DNA of 64,000 nucleotides from Amycolatopsis tucumanensis (GTDB lineage Bacteria > Actinomycetota > Actinomycetes > Mycobacteriales > Pseudonocardiaceae): contig NZ_JAKGSD010000018.1 in assembly GCF_021654135.1 (NCBI RefSeq), forward strand, positions 1-64,000. Direction: 5' to 3'. Both the position numbers and the translations under genes were made by a program. Under the pieces are notes generated by a model. That model had not been told where the DNA came from and made no database searches. It saw nothing but the letters and a program-made list of their open reading frames with translations. Shown here in pieces: positions 25,606 through 33,119 of the stretch. Positions within the stretch are counted from its first letter, which is position 1. Every line of letters begins with the position of its first letter.

Positions 25606-27216
25606 TCACCGCTGGTTCTCTCGCCCACCCGCGACACGGATCAGTGCCTCGCCGAGGGGTGTGATCACGTACAGGACACTGCGACCGGCCCGCTCCCGCG
25701 TCACGAGACCGTTCTCGCGCAGGATGCGGAGGTGCTGGGACACCGCACTGGGCGTCACGGCGAGCGCGCGGGCCAGATCGGTGGTCGTCGCGGGGGAGTG
25801 GAGTGCCGCCAGCAGTTCGGCGCGGGCGCGGCCGAGCAACCGCACCACGCTGGCCGACGGTGGCCGCGCCGCCCAGAGAATGTCGGCCTCACGTGCCGAC
25901 CCGCGAACGCCTGCTACCCCCGATGCTGCGCCCCCGGCCGGCTGTGGCTCGGAGCGGTGTGTCGAACCGCGAACGCCCGCCACCCGCGACGCGGCTTGCC
26001 CCCCGGGCTGTCGCGCGGACAGGTCCGCCGACCCGCGGTCGTTCCCTGCCTGCGGCGCGGCTTGGCTGGCCGGTTGGGATGTGGGCTGGTCTGCCGGGCT
26101 GCGGCCAGTCACCGCTTGCGGTGCAGTGTGGGGCTGATCTGCCGGGGCCTGATTAGTCGCCGCCGGTGGTGCGGCTCGCTTGGCGGGCTGGGTTGTGGGT
26201 TGGTCTGGCGCGTTGGGGACAGTCGCCGGTGGTGGTGCGGTGTGGCGGGCCGGCTGGGGTGCGGGCTGGTTCGCCGAACCGCGGACAGTCGTTGCCGGTG
26301 GTGCGGTGCCTCCCGCCTGCTGCGGCGCGGCTCGCTCCGCTGAACCAGTCACCTCCGGCGCGGCGTGGTTCGCCGGTCGGAGCGCGGATCGGCCAGCCGC
26401 ACCGCGCCCGGGAGCAGCCAGCGGCCCGGCTCCCCTCTGCGCGGACCGGCGAGCCGGGGCGCGAACAGGGGGCACCGGCGCCATCGCCGCGGACCAGAGG
26501 GCCCCCACTCCACGCGCCGGGTAGCGGATCGTCGTCTGGGTTGTCGTGTGGCGCTTGATCATCACGTGCGCCGGGGCGAGTGCGACGGGCATCAGCACCA
26601 GCCCGCCCGGCCCCAGCTCGACCGCCCGGTCCGCACCAGCCAGCACCAGCCGGCCCGCGCGCCAGCTCAGGTCCGGGTGCAGGCCGCCGAACAGCCGCGC
26701 CGCCCCGCCCGCCGCGAGCTGCCGTGCGCGGTATGCCACGTCTGCCTCCAGCACCGCGCGAATCCGCGGCCAGTGCGGCTCGATCAGCCGCGCATACGCC
26801 TCCCGCAGCTCGTCCGTGATCGCTTCCAGGCCCGCACTCGGGCGCGCAGCCAAAGCGGCCACACCGTCCGGAAGATCAGCACCGAAAACGCGGCCCAGGC
26901 TCGCGCGCACCTGGCCGGCCGTGGTCCGCCGCACCACCGCCAGATCGTCCTCGAGCGACGGACCCGCTCCGCGCGGCGCCGGGATCAGGAACGACGGCCA
27001 GCTCGCCCCGTCACCGGCGATCAACGGCCACAACCCCGGCAGGTCCAGCGCCTCCCGCGCGAGTTCGGCCTCCGCCCACCGCACCCACGGCAGGTGCACC
27101 GCCCGCCGCACGTGCCCCGCCAGCTGCTGCAACCCCGCGACCGTCTCCGACAGCGGCGAGATCGCGAACCGCGTCGCCGCCAGCTCGGACACGTCCAGTT
27201 CGACCGTCAGGGGCAT
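25606..27216 (-). CDS. ArsR-type regulator with DUF5937 domain and long repeat linker
   Basis: The 536-residue protein has an N-terminal DUF5937-like domain (about 1-240) and a C-terminal ArsR winged helix (about 452-530: LLAALHSPATTTDLARALAV, then SAVSQHLRILRENGLV). This pairing usually makes a regulator of about 330 residues. Here about 200 residues of Pro/Ala/Gln-rich sequence separate the domains, and residues 304-445 form seven degenerate 22-residue repeats. Start ATG at 27216. The divergent MFS gene is the obvious target. The linker is in frame throughout and looks expressed rather than decayed. Confidence 0.85.
   Translation of the reverse strand: MPLTVELDVSELAATRFAISPLSETVAGLQQLAGHVRRAVHLPWVRWAEAELAREALDLPGLWPLIAGDGASWPSFLIPAPRGAGPSLEDDLAVVRRTTAGQVRASLGRVFGADLPDGVAALAARPSAGLEAITDELREAYARLIEPHWPRIRAVLEADVAYRARQLAAGGAARLFGGLHPDLSWRAGRLVLAGADRAVELGPGGLVLMPVALAPAHVMIKRHTTTQTTIRYPARGVGALWSAAMAPVPPVRAPARRSAQRGAGPLAAPGRGAAGRSALRPANHAAPEVTGSAERAAPQQAGGTAPPATTVRGSANQPAPQPARHTAPPPATVPNAPDQPTTQPAKRAAPPAATNQAPADQPHTAPQAVTGRSPADQPTSQPASQAAPQAGNDRGSADLSARQPGGQAASRVAGVRGSTHRSEPQPAGGAASGVAGVRGSAREADILWAARPPSASVVRLLGRARAELLAALHSPATTTDLARALAVTPSAVSQHLRILRENGLVTRERAGRSVLYVITPLGEALIRVAGGRENQR
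25882..26307 (-). repeat. Coding tandem repeats, 66-bp unit, in the ArsR-type gene
   Basis: Residues 304-325, 326-347, 348-364 (short), 365-385, 386-407, 408-429 and 430-445 align as repeats with approximate consensus AAPxAxxVRGSADQPxxQPAxx. Whole units are 21-22 residues, or about 66 bp. Divergence between units is substantial, so the array is old or tolerates change. A less regular Ala/Pro/Arg stretch (246-303) precedes it. Confidence 0.75.
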
Positions 27217-27233
27217 GATCCGAGTATGTAGCC

Positions 27234-27248
27234 CACCGCTCAACGGTG
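27234..27248. promoter_or_regulatory. Inverted repeat between ArsR-type and MFS genes
   Basis: CACCG-CTCAA-CGGTG is a 5-bp dyad with a 5-bp centre in the 66-bp divergent gap, 18 bp before the regulator start and 34 bp before the MFS start. It is a candidate operator for the ArsR-type protein. Confidence 0.4.
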
Positions 27249-27282
27249 CCGCACGGCGACCCGGGCCCGACACCCTCACCGC

Positions 27283-28422
27283 ATGACCGGTACCTACTGG
27301 CGGCTGTGGTGGGCATCGGCCGTCGACGCCCTCGGCGACGGCGCGTTCACGGCGGCGATCCCCCTGCTGGCCACCACGCTGACACCCGACCCGCGGCTGA
27401 TCGCGGTCCTGTCCGCCGTGACCTACCTGCCGTGGCTGCTGCTGTCCCTCCCGGCCGGCGCGCTCGTCGACCGCTGCGACCGGGCCACCCTGATGTGGCG
27501 CACCCAGACCGTGCAGGCGCTGCTGACCGGCACCGCCGCTGTCCTCGCCGCACTGCACGCACTGACCCTGCCCGCACTGGCGACGATCGCCTTCGGCCTG
27601 GGCGCGTGCGAGGTCCTCTTCGGCAACGCGGCACAGGCGATCCTGCCCGACCTCGTCGCGAAACCGTTGCTGCCCAAGGCGAACGGCTACCAGCAGGCGA
27701 TCACGACCACCGGCCAGCAGTTCGCCGGGCCACCCCTGGGCAGTCTCCTCTTCGCCATCTCCGCCGCGCTGCCCCTCACTCTCGACGCCGTGACCTTCGC
27801 CGTCTCCGCCGCGCTCCTCGCCACGCTGCCCCGCCACCGGTCCAGGCAGGCCGGGTCGACGGTCACCGGAGGACTGCGCTGGCTGCTCCGGCACAAGCTG
27901 CTCCGCACCCTCGCCGCGCTGCTGGCCGTCAACACCTTCTGCGCGCAACTCGGCAACGCCACCCTTGTCCTGCTCGCCACGCAGACGCTGCACCTGAGCA
28001 CCGGCGGCTACGGCCTGCTCCTCACCGGCGCCGCCGTCGGCAGCCTCCTCGCCGGGGTGCTCGACGTCCCCGCCCGCCTCGGCGCCCGGCGCACCCTGCG
28101 CCTCGCGCTGGTGGCGAACGCCGTGATCTTCGTGGCCATCGGCTTGAGCCCGACCGCGCTGGTGCTGGCCCTCCTGCTGGCCGCCAACGGGTTCGTCACC
28201 ACCCTCTGGAACATCGTCACCGTCAGCCTCCGGCAGCAGCTCGTCCCGGCCGGGATCCTCGGCCGGGTCAACAGCGTCTACCGGTTGCTCGGCTGGGGGC
28301 TCATGCCGTTCGGCGCGCTCACCGGCGGGCTCGTCGCGCACCTCTTCGGTCTCCGCGCGCCCTATCCGATCGCGGGGCTGCTGCGAGGCCTCGCCCTGCT
28401 GGCGTTCCGGTCAGGGCTGTAG
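27283..28422 (+). CDS. MFS transporter
   Basis: This 379-residue membrane protein has about eleven or twelve hydrophobic segments. It resembles the DHA3-type MFS exporters: loop 2-3 motif GALVDRCDRATLM, GPPLGSLLFAISAALPLTLDAVTFAVSA in the sixth helix, and RVNSVYRLLGWGLMPFGALTGG near the C terminus. These often export drugs or siderophores; the substrate is unknown. The last helix is short compared with relatives. The gene is divergent from the ArsR-type regulator and overlaps the convergent aminotransferase gene by 12 bp. Confidence 0.88.
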   Translation: MTGTYWRLWWASAVDALGDGAFTAAIPLLATTLTPDPRLIAVLSAVTYLPWLLLSLPAGALVDRCDRATLMWRTQTVQALLTGTAAVLAALHALTLPALATIAFGLGACEVLFGNAAQAILPDLVAKPLLPKANGYQQAITTTGQQFAGPPLGSLLFAISAALPLTLDAVTFAVSAALLATLPRHRSRQAGSTVTGGLRWLLRHKLLRTLAALLAVNTFCAQLGNATLVLLATQTLHLSTGGYGLLLTGAAVGSLLAGVLDVPARLGARRTLRLALVANAVIFVAIGLSPTALVLALLLAANGFVTTLWNIVTVSLRQQLVPAGILGRVNSVYRLLGWGLMPFGALTGGLVAHLFGLRAPYPIAGLLRGLALLAFRSGL

Positions 28423-29484
28423 CGCCTGGCTCATCAGCTCCAGCGCTTCGCGCAGGCGCTCGACCGGTTCGTGGGCGAAGCCGAGCCGGAAGACGGCCGG
28501 GTCGTCACCGAACCAGTCGCCTGGGGAGACTGCCACCCCGGCCGTCGCCAGGTGTTCGTAGAACTCGGGTGCGCCGGAATCCACGCGCAGGCAACAGAAA
28601 GCTCCCGCGTCGGGGCGGAGCCAGGTCACCCGGCCGTTCTGCCGCGGCACCCAGGCGGCCACCTCGGCGAGCCCGGCGCGCATCCGTGCCCGCTTCCCGG
28701 CCAGCACCTCGTCGGCGCGCCGCAACAGTTCCAGCGCCAGGAACTCGTCCAGCGTGCCGCAGGACACCGCGCTCGTGAACTTCGCCCGGCGCAGCTCCTC
28801 GTACCACGCGGGGTCCCGCGCGGTGAGCCAGCCGATCCGCAGCCCGGGCGCGCCGTGCGCCTTCGAGAACGACCCGCACGTCAGCACCCGCGGCGAAACC
28901 GAGGCGAACGACTCGATCTCCGCATACGCCGCCTCCCGGTACGTCTCGTCGACCAGCACCACCGCCTCCGGGCACACCTCGGCCGTCGCGCACAACACCG
29001 CGTCGATCTCGTCCCGGGTGAACGCCACCCCGGCCGGGTTCTGTGGCGTCGCCAGCATCACCAGCCGCGTCCGCGCGGTCAGCGCCGCCCGCAGCGCCGC
29101 CACATCCAGGCGGTACCCGGTCTCGAACCGCAGCCGCACCGTCCGCACCCGCTCCGCGAGCCCCCGCGCCAGCCCGAGCATCGGCGGGTACCCGGGCTGC
29201 ACCACCACGACCTCCCCGTCGGCGACCAGCCCGACGAGGAACAGCGCGGCTCCGGCGCCCGCCGTGATCAGCACCTCGTCCGCGGACACCCCGAGCCGCG
29301 CGCCCAGCAGCGCCCGCAACTCCTCGTCACCGGCGGAAGTGCCGTACCCGAGCGGGAACTTCGCCAGCCTGCCGACATCGACCAGCTCGGCGACCGTCAG
29401 GTCACCGCAGGTGCTCTCGGCCAGGTCGTACCGGGGACTCTCGTCCAGCAGACTCGTCATCGCGCTCGGCGGGAAACGTCGCAT
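28411..29484 (-). CDS. Class I/II PLP-dependent aminotransferase
   Basis: This 357-residue fold-type I enzyme has the PLP-lysine block LTCGSFSKAHGAPGLRIGW, the substrate-carboxylate arginine in that same block (GLRIGW), ATPQNPAGV for the N/P motif, and VDETYREAAY for the cofactor aspartate-tyrosine. It is shorter than typical members, lacking part of the N-terminal arm. Start ATG at 29484 is preferred over 29460 because AGGGTGAT stands upstream. It overlaps the mocR-type gene by 83 bp and is probably translated by coupling. The amino-acid substrate is unknown. Confidence 0.87.
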   Translation of the reverse strand: MRRFPPSAMTSLLDESPRYDLAESTCGDLTVAELVDVGRLAKFPLGYGTSAGDEELRALLGARLGVSADEVLITAGAGAALFLVGLVADGEVVVVQPGYPPMLGLARGLAERVRTVRLRFETGYRLDVAALRAALTARTRLVMLATPQNPAGVAFTRDEIDAVLCATAEVCPEAVVLVDETYREAAYAEIESFASVSPRVLTCGSFSKAHGAPGLRIGWLTARDPAWYEELRRAKFTSAVSCGTLDEFLALELLRRADEVLAGKRARMRAGLAEVAAWVPRQNGRVTWLRPDAGAFCCLRVDSGAPEFYEHLATAGVAVSPGDWFGDDPAVFRLGFAHEPVERLREALELMSQALQP

Positions 29485-30919
29485 GCCGATCACCCTCGCC
29501 GGTCGCGGCCGCGCCGGACAGGGCCAATCCCGCGTCATTGGCTCCCGGATAGTCGTCCCACGCCTTCCGCAACCGCCGCACCGCCTCGGACAACGCCTCC
29601 GGCGGCAGGGTGAACGGCACTCGGATGTGCTCGCCGCTGGACTCGTGCGCGGCCAGCGACGTGCCCTCCAGCAACGCCACGCCATACCGCAACGCGAACT
29701 GCGCGAACCGCCGCGAGTCGGCGCCTGGCAACCGGATCCACAGCGTCTGGCCACCCGGTGGCGTCCGGAACTCCCACGACGGCAACGCCGCCCGCAGGTC
29801 CCGCACCACCTGGTCCCGCCGCGCCCGCAGTTCCGCCTGCCGCTCCGCCCTCAGCCGGCCGAAGCGCGCGAACAATGCGACCCCGATCGCCTGCGCGACG
29901 ACGTCCGTCCCGAGGTCGGCGACCGCCTTGAGCCGCGCCAGGTCGGCCGCGGTCCGCGGATCGGCCCGGACCCAGCCGATCCGCACCCCGCCCCAGATCA
30001 GCTTGCTCAGCGACCCCACGCTGATCACCCCGCTCCCGTGCCGGGCGAGCGGCGCGGGCCGTGGACCGTCGAGCGCGAGGTCGGCGAGCACGTGGTCGTC
30101 GACCAGCGGCACCCCGTGCGACTCGCACAGCGCCACCACCCGCCGCGCCGCGTGCGGCGGCAGCACCGAGCCGGTCGGGTTCTGGAACGCCGGCACCAGG
30201 TACACGAGTTTCGCCCCGACGACGACCTCCGCGAGGTGCGGCACCGACACCCCGTCGGCGGTCAGCGGCACCCCGAGGATGCGCGCCCCGCCGCCGCGGA
30301 ACGCGTCCAGTGCGCCCGGGTACGTCAGCTCCTCGACGGCCACCGCGTCGCCGGGCCGCAGGAACAGCTGCGCCAGCAACGAAATCGCCTGCTGCGCGCC
30401 CGAGGTGACGACGATCTGCGCGGGATCGGTGGGCACACCCTGCGCGGCGTAGTGGTCCGCGATCGCCTGCCGCAACGCCGGGATGCCGGACGGGTGGTAG
30501 CCGATGCCGAAGTCGCCCACCGCGGCCTCGGCGACGACCTCGGCGAGGTACGCGGGCTGCGGCGGCGCCGCGCAGGTGAGGTCGATCAGGTCCGGCACCG
30601 GGTCGAGCAGGTGCAGGAACATCGGGTTGAACTCGGCGACCACCCCGCGCCCGGGCCGCGGCGGCCGTCGCACGAACGTGCCGCTGCCGCGGCGGCGCTC
30701 GACCAGCCCGCGGTCACGCAGCACGTCGTAGGCGGCGACCGCGGTGTTGCGGCTGACCGCCAGCTCCGCGGCCAGCGCGCGCTCGGTCGGCAGGCGCCCG
30801 TCGGCCGGGATCTCACCCCGCTCGACCAGCCCCTCCAGGCGCGCGGCCAGCTTCAGGTAGAGCGGCTCGCTGCCGCTGGACCACCGGCCGAGCAGCTCCG
30901 CGAGCCGGCCAGCGTGCAT
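29402..30919 (-). CDS. MocR-type regulator (GntR HTH fused to aminotransferase)
   Basis: The 505-residue protein has a GntR winged helix (about 18-85: LPTERALAAELAVSRNTAVA) joined to a full aminotransferase-like domain (about 120-465) with VGSLSKLIWGGVRIGW, where the PLP lysine is present. MocR proteins bind PLP or an amino-acid aldimine and regulate vitamin B6, GABA or related pathways. The C-terminal tail (about 470-505) is Arg/Glu-rich and overlaps the next gene. ATG at 30919 has AGGAGG at ideal spacing. Here it lies between a lipase-maturation-factor gene and an aminotransferase on one strand. Confidence 0.9.
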   Translation of the reverse strand: MHAGRLAELLGRWSSGSEPLYLKLAARLEGLVERGEIPADGRLPTERALAAELAVSRNTAVAAYDVLRDRGLVERRRGSGTFVRRPPRPGRGVVAEFNPMFLHLLDPVPDLIDLTCAAPPQPAYLAEVVAEAAVGDFGIGYHPSGIPALRQAIADHYAAQGVPTDPAQIVVTSGAQQAISLLAQLFLRPGDAVAVEELTYPGALDAFRGGGARILGVPLTADGVSVPHLAEVVVGAKLVYLVPAFQNPTGSVLPPHAARRVVALCESHGVPLVDDHVLADLALDGPRPAPLARHGSGVISVGSLSKLIWGGVRIGWVRADPRTAADLARLKAVADLGTDVVAQAIGVALFARFGRLRAERQAELRARRDQVVRDLRAALPSWEFRTPPGGQTLWIRLPGADSRRFAQFALRYGVALLEGTSLAAHESSGEHIRVPFTLPPEALSEAVRRLRKAWDDYPGANDAGLALSGAAATGEGDRHATFPAERDDESAGRESPVRPGREHLR

Positions 30920-30929
30920 CCCGTCCTCC

Positions 30930-32366
30930 TCAGTCGACGGCGACCACCGCGCCGTGCGGCCCGAGCTTCGTGGTCGGTAGCGCCGGGCCCCGCGGTTCAC
31001 GCACCCACCACGCCCCAGTCTCCCTGCGCTCGCGCGGGGTGGTGAAGCGGTACCGGTAGAGCCGCGCCCGCAGGTAGGCCGGCCGCCTGCCGTCGAACGG
31101 GTCGCGCCGCAACAGCTTCAGCGTGCCCGGATCCGCCGACAGCAGCTTCTCCGCCAGACCGGGCAGCCACGATTCGGCGTACCGGGTGGACAGCGCGGCG
31201 AACCACATCAGCCAGTCCAGCCGCAGGTGGTAGGGCGCGAACTGCGGTGGGCGCCGCCGCGGGTCGCCGGGCTTGCCCTTGAACTCGTACTCGCGCCACA
31301 CGGTGTGCTCGTCGGGCGCGGGATCGTCGGTCGCCTCGATGACGACCTCGTGCCGCACCTTGGTGACGCTGCCGAACGCGCCGTAGGTGTTGACCAGGTG
31401 CAGCCGGTCGAAGCTGGTGTTCATGACCTGCTCGCGCGACACGAGGTTGCGCGCCGGACGGTAGCTGAGCACCGCGACGAGCACGGTCACCCCGATCACG
31501 AGAGCGTGCTGCCACACCGGCGGTCGGGCCAGTTCCGGGACGGGCGCCGGGATGATGTCCACAACGGACACCGCGATGGCGATGGTGAGGAAGTTCAGCC
31601 AGGAGAAGTTCCCGCTGGCGACCAGCCACAGCTGGGTGAGGATCATCAGCAGCGCGGCCGCGCTCGCGGCGGGTTGCGGGGCGAAGAGCGCGAACGGCAC
31701 CACGAGCTGGGTGAAGTGGCTGGCCGCGGCCTCGACCTTGTGCAGGGGCTTGGGCAGGTGGTGGAAGTGCCAGCTCAGCGGCCCGGGCATCGGCTGGGTT
31801 TCGTGGTGGTGGTAGAGGCAGGTCAGGTCGCGCCAGCACGCGTCGCCGCGCATCTTGATCAGCCCGGCGCCGAATTCGAGCCGGAACAGCACCCAGCGCA
31901 GCAGCCACAGCACGAGCACGGGCGGCGCGGTGTCGGCCGGGCCGAGGAAGATCGCCAGGAACCCGGCCTCGAGCAGCAGCGACTCCCAGCCGAACGAGTA
32001 CCAGATCTGGCCCACGTTGACGATCGACTGGTACAGCAGCCACGGCACCAGCCACGCCAGCATGGTCGCCCACACGGGGGTGTGGTCGAACAGGCCGAGG
32101 ACGAGCGCGGCCGAGATGACGACGCCGGTCCACGCGACGCCCGCGAACAGCTGGTCCGAGTAGCGCCAGTGGAACAGGCTGGGCGCGCGGCGGAACGGCA
32201 CGCGGCGGGTGAACCGGGGCACCGGCAGCAGGCCCCGCTCGCCGATCAACGGCCGGAACTGGAGGGCGGCGCCCAGGAACGCGACGACGTAGATCGCGGC
32301 GAGCGCCCGCTGGAACAGCAGCCGGGGCGCCCAGTAACCCGGATCGGCGAGCCACTCCCATCCCAC
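30930..32366 (-). CDS. Lipase maturation factor family membrane protein
   Basis: This 478-residue protein has about eight membrane segments in its first two-thirds, then a soluble C-terminal domain. It matches the LMF family: YQSIVNVGQIWYSFGWESLLLEAGF, RLEFGAGLIKMRGDACWRDLTCL and HETQPMPGPLSWHFHHLP. The eukaryotic relative LMF1 assists lipase folding; the bacterial role is unknown. The GTG at 32366 has AGGGGAG upstream. It is the first gene of a likely three-gene operon with mocR and the aminotransferase (gap 10 bp). Confidence 0.9.
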   Translation of the reverse strand: MGWEWLADPGYWAPRLLFQRALAAIYVVAFLGAALQFRPLIGERGLLPVPRFTRRVPFRRAPSLFHWRYSDQLFAGVAWTGVVISAALVLGLFDHTPVWATMLAWLVPWLLYQSIVNVGQIWYSFGWESLLLEAGFLAIFLGPADTAPPVLVLWLLRWVLFRLEFGAGLIKMRGDACWRDLTCLYHHHETQPMPGPLSWHFHHLPKPLHKVEAAASHFTQLVVPFALFAPQPAASAAALLMILTQLWLVASGNFSWLNFLTIAIAVSVVDIIPAPVPELARPPVWQHALVIGVTVLVAVLSYRPARNLVSREQVMNTSFDRLHLVNTYGAFGSVTKVRHEVVIEATDDPAPDEHTVWREYEFKGKPGDPRRRPPQFAPYHLRLDWLMWFAALSTRYAESWLPGLAEKLLSADPGTLKLLRRDPFDGRRPAYLRARLYRYRFTTPRERRETGAWWVREPRGPALPTTKLGPHGAVVAVD

Positions 32367-32439
32367 GGCGATCTCCCCTCGCCAGACGAGTGCCGTGAGG
32401 CTAGTACCCGGGCGGCCCGGCCCCCAATCGGGAGCTGAA

Positions 32440-32482
32440 TTCGCGACCGCCGCCCGCGCCCCCCACGGGCGGCGGTCGCGAA
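32440..32482 (-). terminator. Terminator hairpin after edd-eda
   Basis: TTCGCGACCGCCGCCCG (32440-32456) pairs perfectly with its complement at 32466-32482: a 17-bp stem with a 9-nt loop, starting 5 bp after the eda stop. There is no long T-run. It isolates edd-eda from the lipase-maturation-factor operon downstream on the same strand. Confidence 0.7.
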
Positions 32483-32487
32483 ACCGT

Positions 32488-33111
32488 TCAGCGCAGCGCC
32501 GCGGCCTCGCGCGCCAGCTGCTCGATCCGCCCGAAATCGCCGGCCCGCACAGCGTCCTTCGGGGTCAGCCAGGTTCCGCCGACGCAGCCCACTGTGGACA
32601 GTGCGAAGTAGGACGGCGCGTTCTGCACCGTGACACCACCCGTAGGGCAGAACCGCAGCTGCGGCAACGGCCCACCGAGCGCCTTCAGGTACGCGACCCC
32701 TCCGCTGGCCTCCGCCGGGAAGAACTTCAGCGCGGTGATGCCGTGTTCGGCGACGCGCATCGCCTCCGAGACGGTGCTCACGCCGGGCAGGAACGGCAAC
32801 CCCGTCCCGGACACGGCCTCCAGCAACCGGTCCGTGCAGCCCGGCGTCACCAAGAACGCCGAACCCGCGTCCGCCGCCTGGCGAGCCTGCTCCGGCGTCA
32901 CCACGGTGCCCGCGCCGACCACGATCTCCGGCACCTCGGCCGCGACCCGCTCGATCGCGGCCAGCCCGGCCGGCGTCCGCAGGGTCAGCTCGATCGCCCG
33001 GATCCCGCCCGCGACCAGCGCCTTCGCCAGCGGCACGGCGTCCGCGGCGTCGTCCACCACGACCACCGGCAGCACCGGCGACAACTCGAGCACGTCATGC
33101 CCTGTCTTCAC
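32488..33111 (-). CDS. eda: KDPG / 4-hydroxy-2-oxoglutarate aldolase
   Basis: This 207-residue TIM-barrel class I aldolase splits 2-keto-3-deoxy-6-phosphogluconate into pyruvate and glyceraldehyde 3-phosphate. The catalytic elements are present: IRAIELTLRTP with the glutamate, GAGTV, and the Schiff-base lysine in LKFFPAEASGG. GTG at 33111 is chosen because AGGAGA lies 5 nt upstream; the in-frame GTG at 33123 is inside the edd stop. It is the second gene of an edd-eda operon (8-bp gap) with a terminator behind. Confidence 0.95.
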   Translation of the reverse strand: MKTGHDVLELSPVLPVVVVDDAADAVPLAKALVAGGIRAIELTLRTPAGLAAIERVAAEVPEIVVGAGTVVTPEQARQAADAGSAFLVTPGCTDRLLEAVSGTGLPFLPGVSTVSEAMRVAEHGITALKFFPAEASGGVAYLKALGGPLPQLRFCPTGGVTVQNAPSYFALSTVGCVGGTWLTPKDAVRAGDFGRIEQLAREAAALR

Positions 33112-33119
33112 GTCTCTCC

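Noticed and set aside
25285..26343. Plus-strand frame of about 350 codons opposite the ArsR-type gene
   Set aside because: It only mirrors the coding repeats of the opposite strand and has no recognisable domain or start signal.
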